Notes: a model not told the origin generated them from the sequence alone. Positions 11,856 to 23,586 are shown, counted from the first letter of the stretch. The stretch: 64,000 nt of DNA from Psilocybe azurescens (GCA_023853785.1 JAJIRX010000152.1:57347-121346); one strand, 5' to 3'. Made by a program: numbers and translations.

Positions 11856-13710
11856 ATGAGCGGGTGTATGTTCTCTCTCCTCTTTCCTACGAGCATTACT
11901 GACATATAGCGTCCAGTTCGGTTCCTCAACCTCGTCCGGCCTTTTCTACCCATACTACCAGAAGTTTCCTCACCCGATCGCAAAGTACATTTCTTTTCGT
12001 TAAATCCCACAACACGTACTGACCCTTACACCACAAGGTGCCATTCAACCAAAAAGTACTATGGACAGCGGTAACACTCCTTATCTTCTTGGTGTGCTCG
12101 CAAGTGCCCCTGTACGGTATCATGTCCTCCGACTCGTCCGACCCTCTCTACTGGATGCGCGTCATCCTGGCCTCTAACCGTGGAACGCTCATGGAACTCG
12201 GTATCACACCTATTATCACTTCGGGAATGATCATGCAGCTTTTGGCGGGTGCCAACCTTATCGATGTGGATTTCAGTCTTAAGGAGGATCGCGCGTTGTT
12301 CAGTGGTGCTCAAAAACGTGAGTGTCGTGTCTTATGTCGTGTACATTCAATGTGTACGCGCAAAGAAACACATACTGACTAAAATTTTGCAGTCTTCGCT
12401 CTCATTATTGCCCTCGGCCAAGCCACCGTCTACGTGCTCACAGGGCTGTACGGCCAGCCGTCCGACCTCGGCGCCGGCGTGTGCCTGTTGCTCATCATCC
12501 AGCTCATTGTCGCCGCACTCATCGTTATCCTGCTTGATGAGCTCCTGCAGAAGGGGTACGGTCTCGGATCGGGTATCAACCTGTTCATCGCGACCAATAT
12601 CTGCGAGTCTATCGTCTGGAAAGCGTTTTCTCCTACCACTGTGAATATTGGTCGCGGGAGCGAGTTCGAAGGCGCGCTCGTCGCACTTTTCCATCTGCTC
12701 TTCACGTGGCACGATAAAGGCCGCGCTCTCCGTGAGGCGTTCTGGAGGGAGCGACTACCGAATGTGATGTCTCTCATCTCGACGGTGGTCATATTCGCGG
12801 TAGTGATCTACTTGCAGGGCTTCAGGATTGAGATCCCAGTGAAGAGCAATAGGTTCCGAGGACAGCGGGGACATACCCGATCAAGCTGTTCTATACGAGC
12901 AATATGCCGATCATGTTACAGAGCGCGTTGACGAGCAATGTGTTCATTGTGTCGCAGATGCTGGCGAATCGGTTCCCACGGAACTTGTTGGTTAAAGTTT
13001 TGGGCATTTGGGAGGTTAGTTTTTGTTTTTAGGGGATGTCGGGATTTTCGCTGAGGTGTTTTCACCGTTCTCTTGCTACTTGTTTCCTTCTGTTCCCTCT
13101 GATCTGTAGCCCCTCGAAGACTCCCCGCAACTCCGCGCGACAGGTGGGATTGCATACTACATGTCTCCACCGCACACCCTGAAAGAAGCCGTCCTGGACC
13201 CGATCCACACGGCGATCTATATTGCCTTCATGGTCAGCGCGTGTGCGCTGTTCAGTAAGACGTGGATCGAGATCTCTGGGAGTGGACCAAGGGACGTGGC
13301 GAAGCAGTTGAAGGACCAGCAGATGGTAGGTTTTTTTCTGGTTGCTCATTTATATTGAGTTACGCTAATTCCCTCTCCCACCAACTAGGTCATGGCCGGC
13401 CACCGCGAAGGCTCGATGTACAAGGAGCTCAAGCGCGTCATTCCGACGGCGGCTGCTTTCGGTGGCGCGATCCTCGGCTTGCTCTCTGTGGCGGCGGACC
13501 TTTCTGGTGCGATTGGGAGTGGCACAGGGATCTTGATGGCTGTTACTATTATTTACAGCTGTGAGTTTTTATCCTATTTTTCGCCTCTTTTGGATAGAGG
13601 ATTGTCGTTGCTGATTTAATCGGATCTTTTCTTTTGTGAATGTAGACTGGGAGATCGGCATGCGCGAATCGGGCGGGCCTGAGATGGCTGCGTTTGGTGA
13701 TCTGCTATAA
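11856..13710 (+). CDS. SEC61: Sec61 alpha translocon subunit, one-base frameshift in exon 4
   Basis: This is the pore subunit of the ER protein translocation channel (SecY family), a protein with ten membrane spans. Seven exons can be placed with GT–AG introns: 11856–11865, 11917–11984, 12038–12317, 12393–13014, 13110–13325, 13389–13560 and 13646–13710. The protein starts [13 protein letters not shown] and ends in EMAAFGDLL. Landmarks include the plug-region [30 protein letters not shown], the [15 protein letters not shown] loop, SNRFRGQRG and [10 protein letters not shown]. The summed exon length is 1433, one short of 1434 (477 residues). The missing base lies in the G-run at 12865–12871, after RGQRG, and every other position keeps frame and splice consensus. 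A real mutation in an essential gene would need another intact copy, so a sequencing error is the simpler reading. Two degenerate copies lie at 37670 and 55157. Confidence 0.95.
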
Positions 13711-14284
13711 ATAAAATAATCGACATCGACATCGACATCGCCTTCAGCACAATCTCTACGTACCCAGCCCACCACCTTCGCATTCGCATTCCCGACGCCT
13801 ATATTTGCTTTCCTCTCCTTCCCTTCCCTTCTCCTTGTTTCTCGTTGAGAGCATACTACATTGGGCCGTAATGGTGTTGGTGGTGGAGGGATGGTGGATG
13901 GCGAATGCAGTATAATTTATAGTTTCTGTTCGATTGTTCGTTGTCTGTATACAAAAAGAGTTAATGGTTAGGCGCCCGGGGTGTAAGGGGGCGTTTGAAC
14001 CGTCGTTGCGTGAAGGGAATGAAAAATGGATGGATGGGAAAAGGGATTGGGATTGGGATTGGGAGGTACATACGATTGGGTACGTAGAGAAGGTGAAGGT
14101 GGTGTCTCTTTGCGTTTTGTGCGAAACGTTATGTCTTACGGTTATGGCTTATAATTCATTACGTCCCCCTTCGAGCTCAGTGATTTTTTTAGAAAAGAAA
14201 ACGGCAGGGATTTACGTTTTCGTGAGGTACGTAGGCAAGTTCAAACGTGTTAGCGCTTGCTTGACGGAAAGAAAACCGGATTTG
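13711..14284. other. SEC61 3' flank
   Basis: The stop codon is followed by AAATAAAATAATC, a likely polyadenylation region. This flank, including a GTCTGTATACAAAAAGAGTTA block near 13945, is conserved downstream of the SEC61 pseudogene at 40277–40900, so it belonged to the duplicated segment. The open frame from 13934 is not preserved in the copy. Confidence 0.5.
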
Positions 14285-14640
14285 GTCGACACGTCCCTTT
14301 CAATTGTTTGCGTCATGCGTTGTGTTTTGTCTTATAGCCAAAGACTCCGTTACGTGCTCGTTGCTCGTTCGCAATTATTGAACTTGGGGCAAAGATGCCT
14401 CTTGGCTTTATACTTTCCTTTCTCGACTTCCTTGCTCTCCTCCGAGTAGATACCCACCGATCCACTAAGGCTACCAGGCTCAAATCGCCAGGACGATCAT
14501 GACCTTATTCGCCGTTGGCTGAATCACTGTTCTCGACGTAACCGCTCTGGTGTTCTTAATCGTGATATCGATCAGATGCCCATCATCTATCGGTCTGTGG
14601 TACTCATGAGAGCACTTGATGGCCCATTGGAGAAGACTAA
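14285..14640 (+). repeat. Inverted flank of SEC61, exon-like segment (copy 2)
   Basis: Plus-strand counterpart of 11429–11760. It opens with CGACACGTCCCTTTC, passes a CTACCAGGCTCAAATCGCCAG acceptor-like block near 14480 and ends in a short frame with the hydrophobic tail TALVFLIVIS…SIGLWYS and a stop. A third, more decayed copy is at 41030–41170. Confidence 0.5.
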
Positions 14641-15429
14641 AGTGTATAACTAAACGGAAGGACAACACGCCGGTCCGATCTCCTCTCTTCGTCGCTCCAC
14701 TCCTTCCCTACCTCTCTTGTATCCACATGCCATTCGCAGGTTTCAGGAGGGGTGATGAATAGAATCAGCGAGAACCATGCCTCGGAACTCTGATACTTGT
14801 GAGTTATCTCACGACTCTGACTCTAGACTCGTATGGTGTCGATCAGCTCTCTGTGCTGAGCCACCTGTCTTCTCTTCCAAGCTCGTCTTACTAAAGGACA
14901 ATACATGTGGACGCAAAATTAAGCGACCCCTCAAATATGTTCTTTCAATGCAGCGGGCTCAGAACACGTTCGTTATATATGCATGACGTACGGAAGGGTA
15001 ACTTCGGGGCTCGTCATGTAGCATATAGTATTTGCATTCATCTCATCCATTGTAACTATTCCAGCCTCTCTAAAAAACCTTGCAGCTCGAAGCTCAGATC
15101 TCTCTGACTAACTCAGGCTGTATTTTCCATGCCATGCTTGATGTTTCGAGAGCCCATACATCCTGTTGGAAATTCCATTCCAGCAGGTACTCGGAACCCT
15201 ACTTTCCTCGTACTCATGCTGCAGTTGCTACCTCAAAGAAGCGACCTCACCCATCCACAGTTTCACTTATCAAATGATGCACTGACGTTTGTGGATTCTC
15301 TGCACACAGACCTCGTCTTCATCACGCATCTGTTTCGTTGACCGTATTTGGGTAAAGGGTGCCTCACTGCACCATATTCTCATTTCCTGGCAACGAGTAG
15401 ACACCCTTCCTCCGAAATCTGTATACCTT
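14641..15429. other. Left flank of Gypsy-1, no supported gene
   Basis: Anonymous DNA with only short frames. It ends in ACCTT immediately before the 5' LTR, the left half of the Gypsy-1 target duplication. Confidence 0.45.
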
Positions 15430-16198
15430 TGTAGAACATCCGTTCTGTCTCAGCACGGAAAGCGGCATAACGGCTTCAAAGGGAAGATCAATCACACCAA
15501 AGGCGAACAATTCAAATAGCCCGACATCGTTCGAAACCGCCTAAACGTCGTCCCAGTACAAAAATAGATCAACGACTCATCGACTCGATCATATCACATC
15601 CGCATCCACATCGAATCAAATTCACATATCTCTATCCGCACTTCCACACGAATCCAGAGGCCCAGGAAAGAAAAGCGGAATAGCCGACAAGCTATTACTT
15701 TAGCCAGGCGCTCAACGGACCTACAACCAATTGCTTCAAACGCTTGGAAACATACCAAGTATATAAAATTTAGCGATAGGGAAACATATTTAAGTAGCGT
15801 ACAATTATTTGGTACGAGGTCGTCGGTTTTTGACCTCAGCAAAAATCACAACTTGCTTCTTATACACCTACTTGCTCTGAAAACAAAAACCCCAAAACTA
15901 AATTCATCCGAAATTCGTGACGCCGTCGTGATCGTCGAAGTTTACCTCACGTCGCAAACCGCTCACATACTCGTCGTTATCCGTCTTTCCACGTCCGCTT
16001 TCCGTCTTCGCATCAATGTTCCGTCGCCTCCGGTTTCAAGGCTTCTCGATCACGCTGGTCATCGTGGAAATATAGGCACTCATTAACCCTTCGCCTGCTG
16101 AACATATAACCTCAGCAAACGAACCGTTGGCTGTTAAAACAGTCACACCTACAAGGGAGAATACTCCGTCCTAAAGAGGACAGTTTAACTCATCTTCA
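15430..16198 (+). repeat. Gypsy-1 5' LTR
   Basis: Begins TGTAGAACATCC and ends CTCATCTTCA. It is 769 bases long and nearly identical to 23656–24422; the differences are small indels near 15675, 15778, 15918 and 16010. Confidence 0.9.
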
Positions 16199-16200
16199 AC

Positions 16201-16217
16201 TGGAGCCCACCGCGAGG
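16201..16217 (+). other. Gypsy-1 primer binding site
   Basis: TGGAGCCCACCGCGAGG begins two bases after the 5' LTR. The TGG start pairs with the 3' CCA of a tRNA, as expected for a minus-strand primer site. I cannot assign the tRNA with confidence. Confidence 0.6.
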
Positions 16218-16537
16218 GGGGTTCTATTGTGTGTCTTAAAAACTCTACCGTGTCCCGTGAGACCTACACTACAAAACTGCTTCGATACACGCCGTATCAT
16301 CCGTATCATAGGCCCGAAAGCGTGTTCGTTTTACTTCACCACTCGCTCAAAACCAAACCGCATCAGTAAGAACTTCACTGGACGCCTCAACATCTGGTGT
16401 CACGGAATACTTCTCGTATTCAGATTCATCGTATTCCTTAGAATCTCGTTCGCCATCCCCGCCCTCGTTTCATACCAGTCGTTAACTGGAATACGTCGAT
16501 CAATTATCATCATCCAAAAACTATTTCACCAACCAAA

Positions 16538-17509
16538 ATGTCTACCATGCCAGGAAGGAATCATCACTCCGCACCAAAGTTTGACAGAGCACCAGCTTCT
16601 TTGGTTAGGTTCCTTGACGAGGTACACCGTCTAGCTACGAACTGCACGTTAACTGAACAGGAGACCATCGATCATGCACTAGCATACGCACCGACGGAAG
16701 ACTACGACCTCTGGGCATTACAGCCTGCAGCAGCAGGAGGTAACTGGGCAGCGTTTAAAGCAGCTATGATCGGGCTGTACCCAGGAGCATCTGGCGACCG
16801 AAAATACTCTGTAAATGACCTGCAAAACCTTATCGAAGAACAAGCTTCCGTACCTATGAAAACCCAAAACCAATTCGGAGAATACTATCGGGCGTTTCTA
16901 AAATTTCCATGTTCCTAAAGGCAAAAGACCGCCTCACGGACAGGGAAATCAGCAACATGTTCTTTCAAGGGTTTCCTCTCGAATTCAGAAGGGAAGTCCG
17001 CGAACAGCTACGTCTTCAAAACCCACAACATCACCCGGACGACCCATGGACCCTCGACGACATCTCGGAAGCAGCCATATTCGTTCTTTCACGACACCCG
17101 TCCGCTGGAGGGTTCTCCGCAGCTCCGCCCAAAAACGTGAACGCCTCCAGATAAACAAGCAATCGTAAAACAAGAAGTCTTCGATGTATCTAGCCTGGGC
17201 AAGGCGCTCAACAATGTAAACCTTGTAGAAGCGGTTGCAATACTCATGCAGAAAATGAACCAAGGTGGAGGGCCAGCGACCCCTACTGCAAATACTCAGC
17301 AAACGGGACAGAATTACATTCAGCGGAACAACGACTGTACCTTCTGTTCAGAACCGACACACTACATGAACAACTGCGCTTCCCTCATGGATTACCTCAA
17401 GAAAGGTTGGTGCAAGCGGGAGCCACCATCATATCAGGTCTCGCCCGGACGGAAGTCGCATATCTGGAAGGACCGCGTTAGGGCGAAATTTGAAAGAAAA
17501 GATAGATAA
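16538..17509 (+). pseudogene. gag: Gypsy-1 gag, with zinc knuckle
   Basis: Starts at ATG 16538 (MSTMPGRNHHSAPKFD). The capsid-like part contains the block LDEVHRLA…WAAFKAAMIGLYPGA, then REISNMFFQGFPLEFRREV. The nucleocapsid part has a clean CCHC knuckle, C-x2-C-x4-H-x4-C, at 17336–17377. The frame shifts near 16910 and again near 17155. A charged, low-complexity linker continues to about 18130 in other frames. The protein would package element RNA into cytoplasmic particles. Confidence 0.75.
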
Positions 17510-18129
17510 CTGGAGGCAGCTTAACCCGACGACCCCCTGGCGTGGCAGTCGGTGTCAGCAAACGTCGTAGAGATCCAAGACACAGGATCAGCTAGCCGAA
17601 TTGAAGAAATCTACGACGACGCACCAGAAGATGTACGTCCGACCGCTACACAACGGGAGAAGGAGGAACTTGAGATGCTAGAGACTCTAGCACTATCAAC
17701 GCAAAAGAAAATAGAGGAGTCTCGTAAAAGAATGGGCACCTCAGCGGCAGCAGGACCGACAACCCGAAGCAAAGGGAAACAGGCAGACATGACAGGACGA
17801 AACACCACAACAACGCAAGCATCCACAACTCCAGTACCAGAGCCAGCGGCTGGGGCATCGACCGGGCTCAGTATCGTTATATGACACCTATCGAAGACCC
17901 GAAAATCGTGGATGCAGTGGTTAAGCGAGGACTGTCTTCGACGGTAACGCTTACCACGCAAGAACTTCTGGCAATCGCACCTGAGGTTAGGAAACAAATT
18001 AAAGAGATGATACAGACAAAACGGCTTACCTCGTCGGGATCTGCCTTCAACATGATCACAGCGTCAGCTGAGGCATCGCCGGGCGTCAAAACACCACAGC
18101 CAAGGGCTAACCCTTCCGGACAGGAATGA

Positions 18130-18470
18130 CGGATTAGTGGTCGCTAAACACGTCAGAGGACCTACATGCTATCGAGGTACTGCTTGAGGGAAAGTTCACT
18201 GTGGAAGCTCTCATGGACGACGGATGCCAGATTGTCGCACTACGGAGAAACCTATGGGAACGGTTGGGGCTCCCCATCCGATCAGACCACCAAATGCAGA
18301 TGGTTTCGGCCAATGCCACAACATCTCGGACCGTGGGGCTTCTGCATGACCTAAAAATAGTCATCGGGGCTATGAATTCTATCTACAAGTTCAGGTGGTC
18401 GAGGAAGCGCCCTACGAAATGCTACTAGGACGACCTTTTCTAACACTGACGCAGGCTAGTGTTCAGCACT
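18130..18470 (+). pseudogene. pro: Gypsy-1 aspartic protease region, DDG active site
   Basis: The pattern FTVEALMDDGCQIVALRRNLWERLGLP followed by …YEMLLGRPFL is the retropepsin region of fungal Gypsy elements, where the active site normally reads DSG or DTG. Here it reads DDG (18216–18224). The gene would cleave the Gag-Pol polyprotein. The downstream half is in a different frame (from about 18395), so this copy is not a continuous protein. Confidence 0.6.
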
Positions 18471-18859
18471 TCACAAATGGAGACTCCCATGTCACTCTAG
18501 TCGACCCGAACACATGTGCTGTCATTACGGTGCCTACTAAAGCGCCGGAAAGCAAAGGACGCCGCGGCCAACTCGGTACTAACGGGTTTTTAGGAATCGA
18601 TGAATTGGCCGACGGCCAAGGAGACTCCAACACGGAAGAAGAAAGCCTAGAGAGAGAAAGTATATCAGCGGTTGAAGAATTCGACGAAAACGACTTGTTT
18701 GATGAAGGAGGATACGAAGGGGGTACGAGGACATGCCGGGTATGCAGACGGTGTCGGAGTCGGAAGACGAGGGAGAGGGGACGACGATGACGACTGGTTC
18801 GAGGGAAGAGGGGGGGACGGTGACGACTTGTTTGAGAAAAAGGGGAGGAAGACGAAGGG

Positions 18860-20760
18860 ATGTACGAGGACATGCCGGGTATGCAAACGGTGTCGGAATC
18901 CGAGGACGATGACGACTGCGCCGACGACGACGACGAATGGGACGATGTCTACGACTACAAGGAACCCACCCGGTTCGACGAATCCGAGGTCGCAGCAGAA
19001 TCATTCGCATACAAAAAGGTGGAAAACCGCGTCAAACCCGTTGCGACCACGCTTCCTGAGAATTTCAGAATTGTGCGAAAAACACCCAGGAACCCTTTAC
19101 AGGGAATGCCGGAGCTACCGACGAGGCCTCCAGAGTTCACGCCTGGGAAAAGATACACTGAGGAACGTAAACAGGCAATGAAGGTTAATGAAGAGGGATT
19201 CCTTTGGCCGGAAGAAGAAAAACTGGTACACTACCTGCTGAAAGCGCACGAGGACGGGTTTGCCTGGGACGAAAGCGAGAAAGGAAAATTTAAGACAGAA
19301 TACTTCGAACCAGTGACAATTCCTACAGTGGAACACGTACCGTGGGTACTCCGCAATATCCCCATCCCAAGAGGAAGTTACGACCAGGTCATCAAGTAAT
19401 AAAGTCTAAAATATCATCAGGAATATACGAGCCATCGAACTCCTCATATCGGTCCAGGTGGTTCACGGTGCTGAAGAAAGATGGCAAATCGCTACGCCTC
19501 GTGCACGATCTGCAGCCGCTGAATCGGGTCAGCATCAAAGATAGCGCGTTACCACCCAGCGTGGAGCCATACGCGGAATCCTTTGGAGGAAGAAGCTGCT
19601 ACGGTATGTTCGACCTCTTCGTCGGCTTCGATCAGCGAGAGCTGGCAGTGGAATCACGGGACCTCACAACGTTCCAGACACCGCTTGGTACATTTCGACT
19701 CACGTCGATTCCAATGGGATACACAAACTCTATGCAGATTCAGCATGGGGACACGACATTTCTCCTACAAGACGAAATTCCGCGACGTTACACAGCCCTT
19801 CATCGATGACATACCCGTCAAAGGTCCGACCACTCGCTACGAACTTCCAAGAGGAGGGTACCAGACCATACCGGAGAACGACGGCATTAGGCGATTTGTG
19901 TGGGAGCATCTAGAAAACGTAAATCGGGTTATACAGCGCATACGGATTGCGGGAGGAACGTTTTCCGGGCCAAAGTCTAGTCTGTGCGCAGCGTCAGCGG
20001 TGATTGTTGGGCATGTATGCAACTATGAAGGAAGAATACCGCTGCAATCGAGAGTCCAGAAGATAACTGATTGGCCGATATGCAAGAACGTTACCGATGT
20101 GCGAGGATTCCTAGGAACGTTGGGTACAATCCGGGTGTTTATAAAAGATTACGCTAAACACGCCAAGCCGCTTAGTGGATCTTACCCGAAAGGATAAAGA
20201 GTTTACCTTCGGGAAACGGAGTTGGCCGCGATGGGCAAACTCAAGCTGCTGGCCGAAACATGTCCAGCGATCCGCGCGATCAACTACGACTCAGACAACG
20301 AGGTGACACTGGCGGTCGATTCTTCATGGATGGCAGTGGGATATGTACTGTCACAGACAGGAGACGACGGCGTTCGATATCCTTCACGGTTCGGGTCAAT
20401 AACATGGAACGAAAGGGAACAACGCTACTCACAGGCCAAGCTGGAACTGTATGGAACATTCCGTGCGCTGAAAGATGCTCGACTCTATATCGTAGGCGTG
20501 AAGAAGCTCGTGGTCGAGGTGGATGCCAAATACATCAAGGGGATGATCAATAACCCGGACATTGTTCCTAACGCCGCGGCAAATCGGTGGCTTGCGGGGA
20601 TCCTTCTATTCAGTTTCGAGCTGAGGCACATTCCTGGGAAAGATCATGCAGCGGCGGATGGACTTTCAAGGCGAGGACGAGCAGAAGGAGACCCCACAGA
20701 CGAAGAAGACATCGACGATTGGATTGACGAAGCTAATGGCTTTAGCGGTCGAACTGTTAA
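18860..20760 (+). pseudogene. pol: Gypsy-1 reverse transcriptase and RNase H
   Basis: The RT-connecting part (FLWPEEEKLVHYLL … EHVPWVLRNIPIPRG) leads into RT: SGIYEPSNSSYRSRWF, LRLVHDLQPLN, motif A (MFDLFVGFD), TTFQTPLGTFRLTSIPMG and motif C FIDDIPVKGP, with both catalytic aspartates at 19805–19810. RNase H follows: LAVDSSWMAVGYVLSQ (about 20311), LELYGTFRALKDAR and VEVDAKYIKGM. Frames change near 19395, 19780 and 20195. A 139-base-spaced duplication (YEDMPGMQTVSESED) lies just upstream, at about 18724 and 18863. Confidence 0.85.
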
Positions 20761-20959
20761 ACTGGAAGCAATCACATGTACAACAAACGATGGAGAACAG
20801 GGACGACTTACAGGACGACCCGCCATATCTTCCCTCGCTGACGAAGTCCGAGTGCCAAGACGCCCAGAGAGCCAACTATTACCACCAGCGGGCGCTTTGT
20901 GTTGCAAGCGGCGGTGGCAATTTCAAACATCCCGCGTACAGAAAAGCGGCGCGCTAGGG

Positions 20960-22169
20960 GACGAAGACATTGGCAGAAATTCGACGATTCCTAGCGAATC
21001 CATCAATAAGGCCACGAGAAGACATGACCGACCAAGAATTCACGAGGTTTGTGCGACAAGCCTCGGACTACTTCCTACGAGATGCAGTCCTGTGGCGGAA
21101 AGACAAAGAGGGAAAACACAAGCTGGTGATACCTGCAAATAGGGCGGATTTCGATCATTCAGCAAGCACCACGGCGACCTAGGCCATAAAGGAGTCTTTT
21201 CCGTTCGCATGCGGCTTTTGGAACGATTCTGGTGGCCATACCTGGAAGATGACGTCAAATGGTATACGCGCACCTGTCATGAGTGCCAGGTCAGACAGCT
21301 TGAAAGATACAGATACCACCTACAGTTCCGACACCAAGGGGACTGTTCAGGAAGGTATACGTGGACACGATGTTGATGCCGAAAGCTAGCGGATATCGAT
21401 ACATCGCTCACGCACGTTGCTCGCTCTCTTCGTTCCCCGAATGGGCGAAGTTAAAAACAGAATCAGCCAAAAACCTGGCATCATTCCTCTTTACAGCGAT
21501 CCTCTGTCGGTGGGGAGCGATCGAAGAAATAGTGACGGATAATGCCCCGCAGTATCTAGCGGCGGCGGAACTGCTGGTGGAAAAGTACAAAGTTCATCAC
21601 ATCAGGATTTCGCCCTATAATTCCCGGGCACAAGGGCCCATCGAACGCAGACATTTCGATGTAAGAGAAGCTCTAGTCAAGGCGTCGGGAGGGGCGGAGT
21701 CTAGGTGGCCTGAAGTGGCACCGTCAGTCTTCTGGGCAGAACGCGTAACGGTGCAGAAAAGCACGGGCTACTCACCTTACTACCTTGCGCACGGGGTCGA
21801 ACCTCTGCTACCCTTGACCTCGCTGAGTCCACGTACCTCTGCCCCGCAGGAGAGGAACGTTGGTCCACCACGGATTTGATCGCACAGAGGGCGGTAATGC
21901 TGCAGAAACGCGAAGAGGACCTGAGTATAGTGCGAGAACGAGTCCTATCAGCAAGATGGAAAGCGGTCAAACAGAAGGAGGAGGAACACCGTCGAAATAC
22001 CATTGACTTCGACTTCAAGCCCGGCGCGCTGGTCCTGGTGCGAAACTCTGTCATCGACAAGGATCTAGGTAGTAAAACGAAGCCGCGATACCTTGGACCT
22101 ATGCTGGTAGTCAGGCGGACTGCTGGAGGATCGTACGTACTCAGCGGAATTAGATGGGGCAATATCTAA
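20960..22169 (+). pseudogene. int: Gypsy-1 integrase
   Basis: An HHCC zinc region spans about 21175–21300 (LGHKGVFSVRMRLLERFWWP … CHECQVRQ). The DDE core follows: aspartate of VDTMLMPKASG near 21364, TDNAPQY near 21536 and the glutamate of GPIERRHFD near 21640. The C-terminal barrel reads FKPGALVLVRNS … KPRYLGPMLVVRRTAGGSYVL and stops at 22169. No chromodomain is visible after it. The frame breaks at about 21180 and 21875. Confidence 0.85.
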
Positions 22170-22844
22170 GCTCCGATACGGGCGCCGCGCGACTTTTCCC
22201 TTACTTCCCTCGTACGATGCACGCTGTCCCGGTGACGAGCATAGTAGAAATGACCGGCAGCGAGCTCGAAGAATTAGACCGAGTAGGCTCGGACGACGAC
22301 TCAGGTACCGAGTCCTCGGAATGACTACATCTGGCAAACCCAAAAAGGCATCAGATGCCTATCAAAACGTCCGGCCGGACGACCAACAACCACTCACGAC
22401 AACTCGTAGCAGTTTCTATTCTCATTGCTTCCTCCACCTGCTTATCTCAAAGATTCTTTTTTTTTCATTTTCTTACTTTCATCTTCACGCTTATCCTTGA
22501 CTTGTCTCATTTTTCTGCTACTTCCTTCCAGCATCACAAAACTTATTTAAAGCAACTCGTATCAGTCTCCACTCTCCCGTTATTTACACCATCTTATTCC
22601 CGGTCTCTGTATCGATTCACTCTCTTACCCTCGTCTTCCTACAATTTCTCCTAATTTCCCGTTTCACAGATTCCCCTTTTCTGCGTACAGTCTGTATCGC
22701 ACAAAGTTTCAGCAGCGCGGCCAGAGATTGTGCGACCATAAGCACACACCGATTACAAGGCTTTTTCATCAGCTCCGTACACCTCACGACCTCCCCCCTC
22801 CCGGAGGGCGAAACCAACGACCACGGCCTCGATCGTCAGCGTCG

Positions 22845-23586
22845 TCAGCTGGGAAAAGATCCACTCCACGGGCACGCCCGAACCCTATCACGGAGACGTT
22901 CGCAATGAAGAGCAAAGTTTCCATCAGAAGGAGGTTCAGGCGGATTAGCCACGGGAACGACGGGGATGCCCGCGCGATCAAGAAGATCATCGACCAAGGC
23001 AAGGACCCGGTTTGCCTCGCCGAGGGCATTGTACGGATCAACCAGGAGACGCTGCTGTTGACGAACAATGATTTGGGCGTCATAATGGTGCAATTCCGCA
23101 CTGAAGAATGCACGTTGCTCCGGCGTTGAGGGCATTGAGAAACTTTTCTGCGCAATCCTTGCCTGCAGCTCGGACCACTCGCTCCCCACTCAGATCGACG
23201 CGTTTGAGACAGTCCAGGAAGAGGCCCACATGCTCGTCATCGAGCGAGCAGACTTCGACCAAAGCTCTGGGCGACCGTCTTGGCCCGTATGAATTGATCC
23301 AACTCCAATGCAAGATGTTTTACCTCGACCTCGGTGATTGCACCCCGCTCCCGCAGCATCCGGATGGCCATGGTTTCAATGAAGCTTTTCAATGCTTCAT
23401 ACTCGGTGTCGACAGGTCGCGAAGATGCTCGTAGTGTGGCACAGTGGGGAGGAAGAGACGGCGCTCGTCAAGGCCTTCATCCCCAGGTTCAGATTGCAGC
23501 ACGTCATTGAGAAAATCGGCAATAATTGGTCGATTCGCAGGATCGGCATGGGCGTCGAAGGCTTCAAATATCATGGGAGGCGACAT
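22845..23586 (-). pseudogene. Antisense reading region in Gypsy-1 3' part
   Basis: On the minus strand three overlapping frames join into one protein-like sequence of roughly 240 residues. It begins at ATG 23586 (MSPPMIFEAFDAHADPANRP) and ends near 22845 (…HCERLRDRVRACPW). Frames switch near 23405, 23290 and 23170. It is helix-rich (EALKSFIETMAIRMLRERGAITEVEVKHLALELDQF) and has no retroelement motif. The start is only 70 bases from the 3' LTR. It could be a captured host gene or an antisense ORF of the kind known between pol and the 3' LTR in some plant Gypsy lineages. I do not recognise the family. Confidence 0.45.

Noticed and set aside
11429..12010. 193-codon minus-strand frame upstream of SEC61
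   Set aside because: It runs across the SEC61 first exons in antisense; only its end overlaps the duplicated exon-like segment, in a different frame from the conserved tail.
12860..12875. Programmed ribosomal frameshift in SEC61
   Set aside because: No slippery heptamer or known precedent in SEC61; a missing base is simpler.
12059..13349. Several minus-strand frames over SEC61
   Set aside because: They are shadows of the plus-strand SEC61 exons, with acidic or basic low-complexity composition.
13934..14449. 171-codon frame downstream of SEC61
   Set aside because: Not preserved in the homologous flank at 40500–41000.
18463..19010. Arg/Ser/Pro-rich minus-strand frames
   Set aside because: Complement of the acidic linker of Gypsy-1; no independent support.
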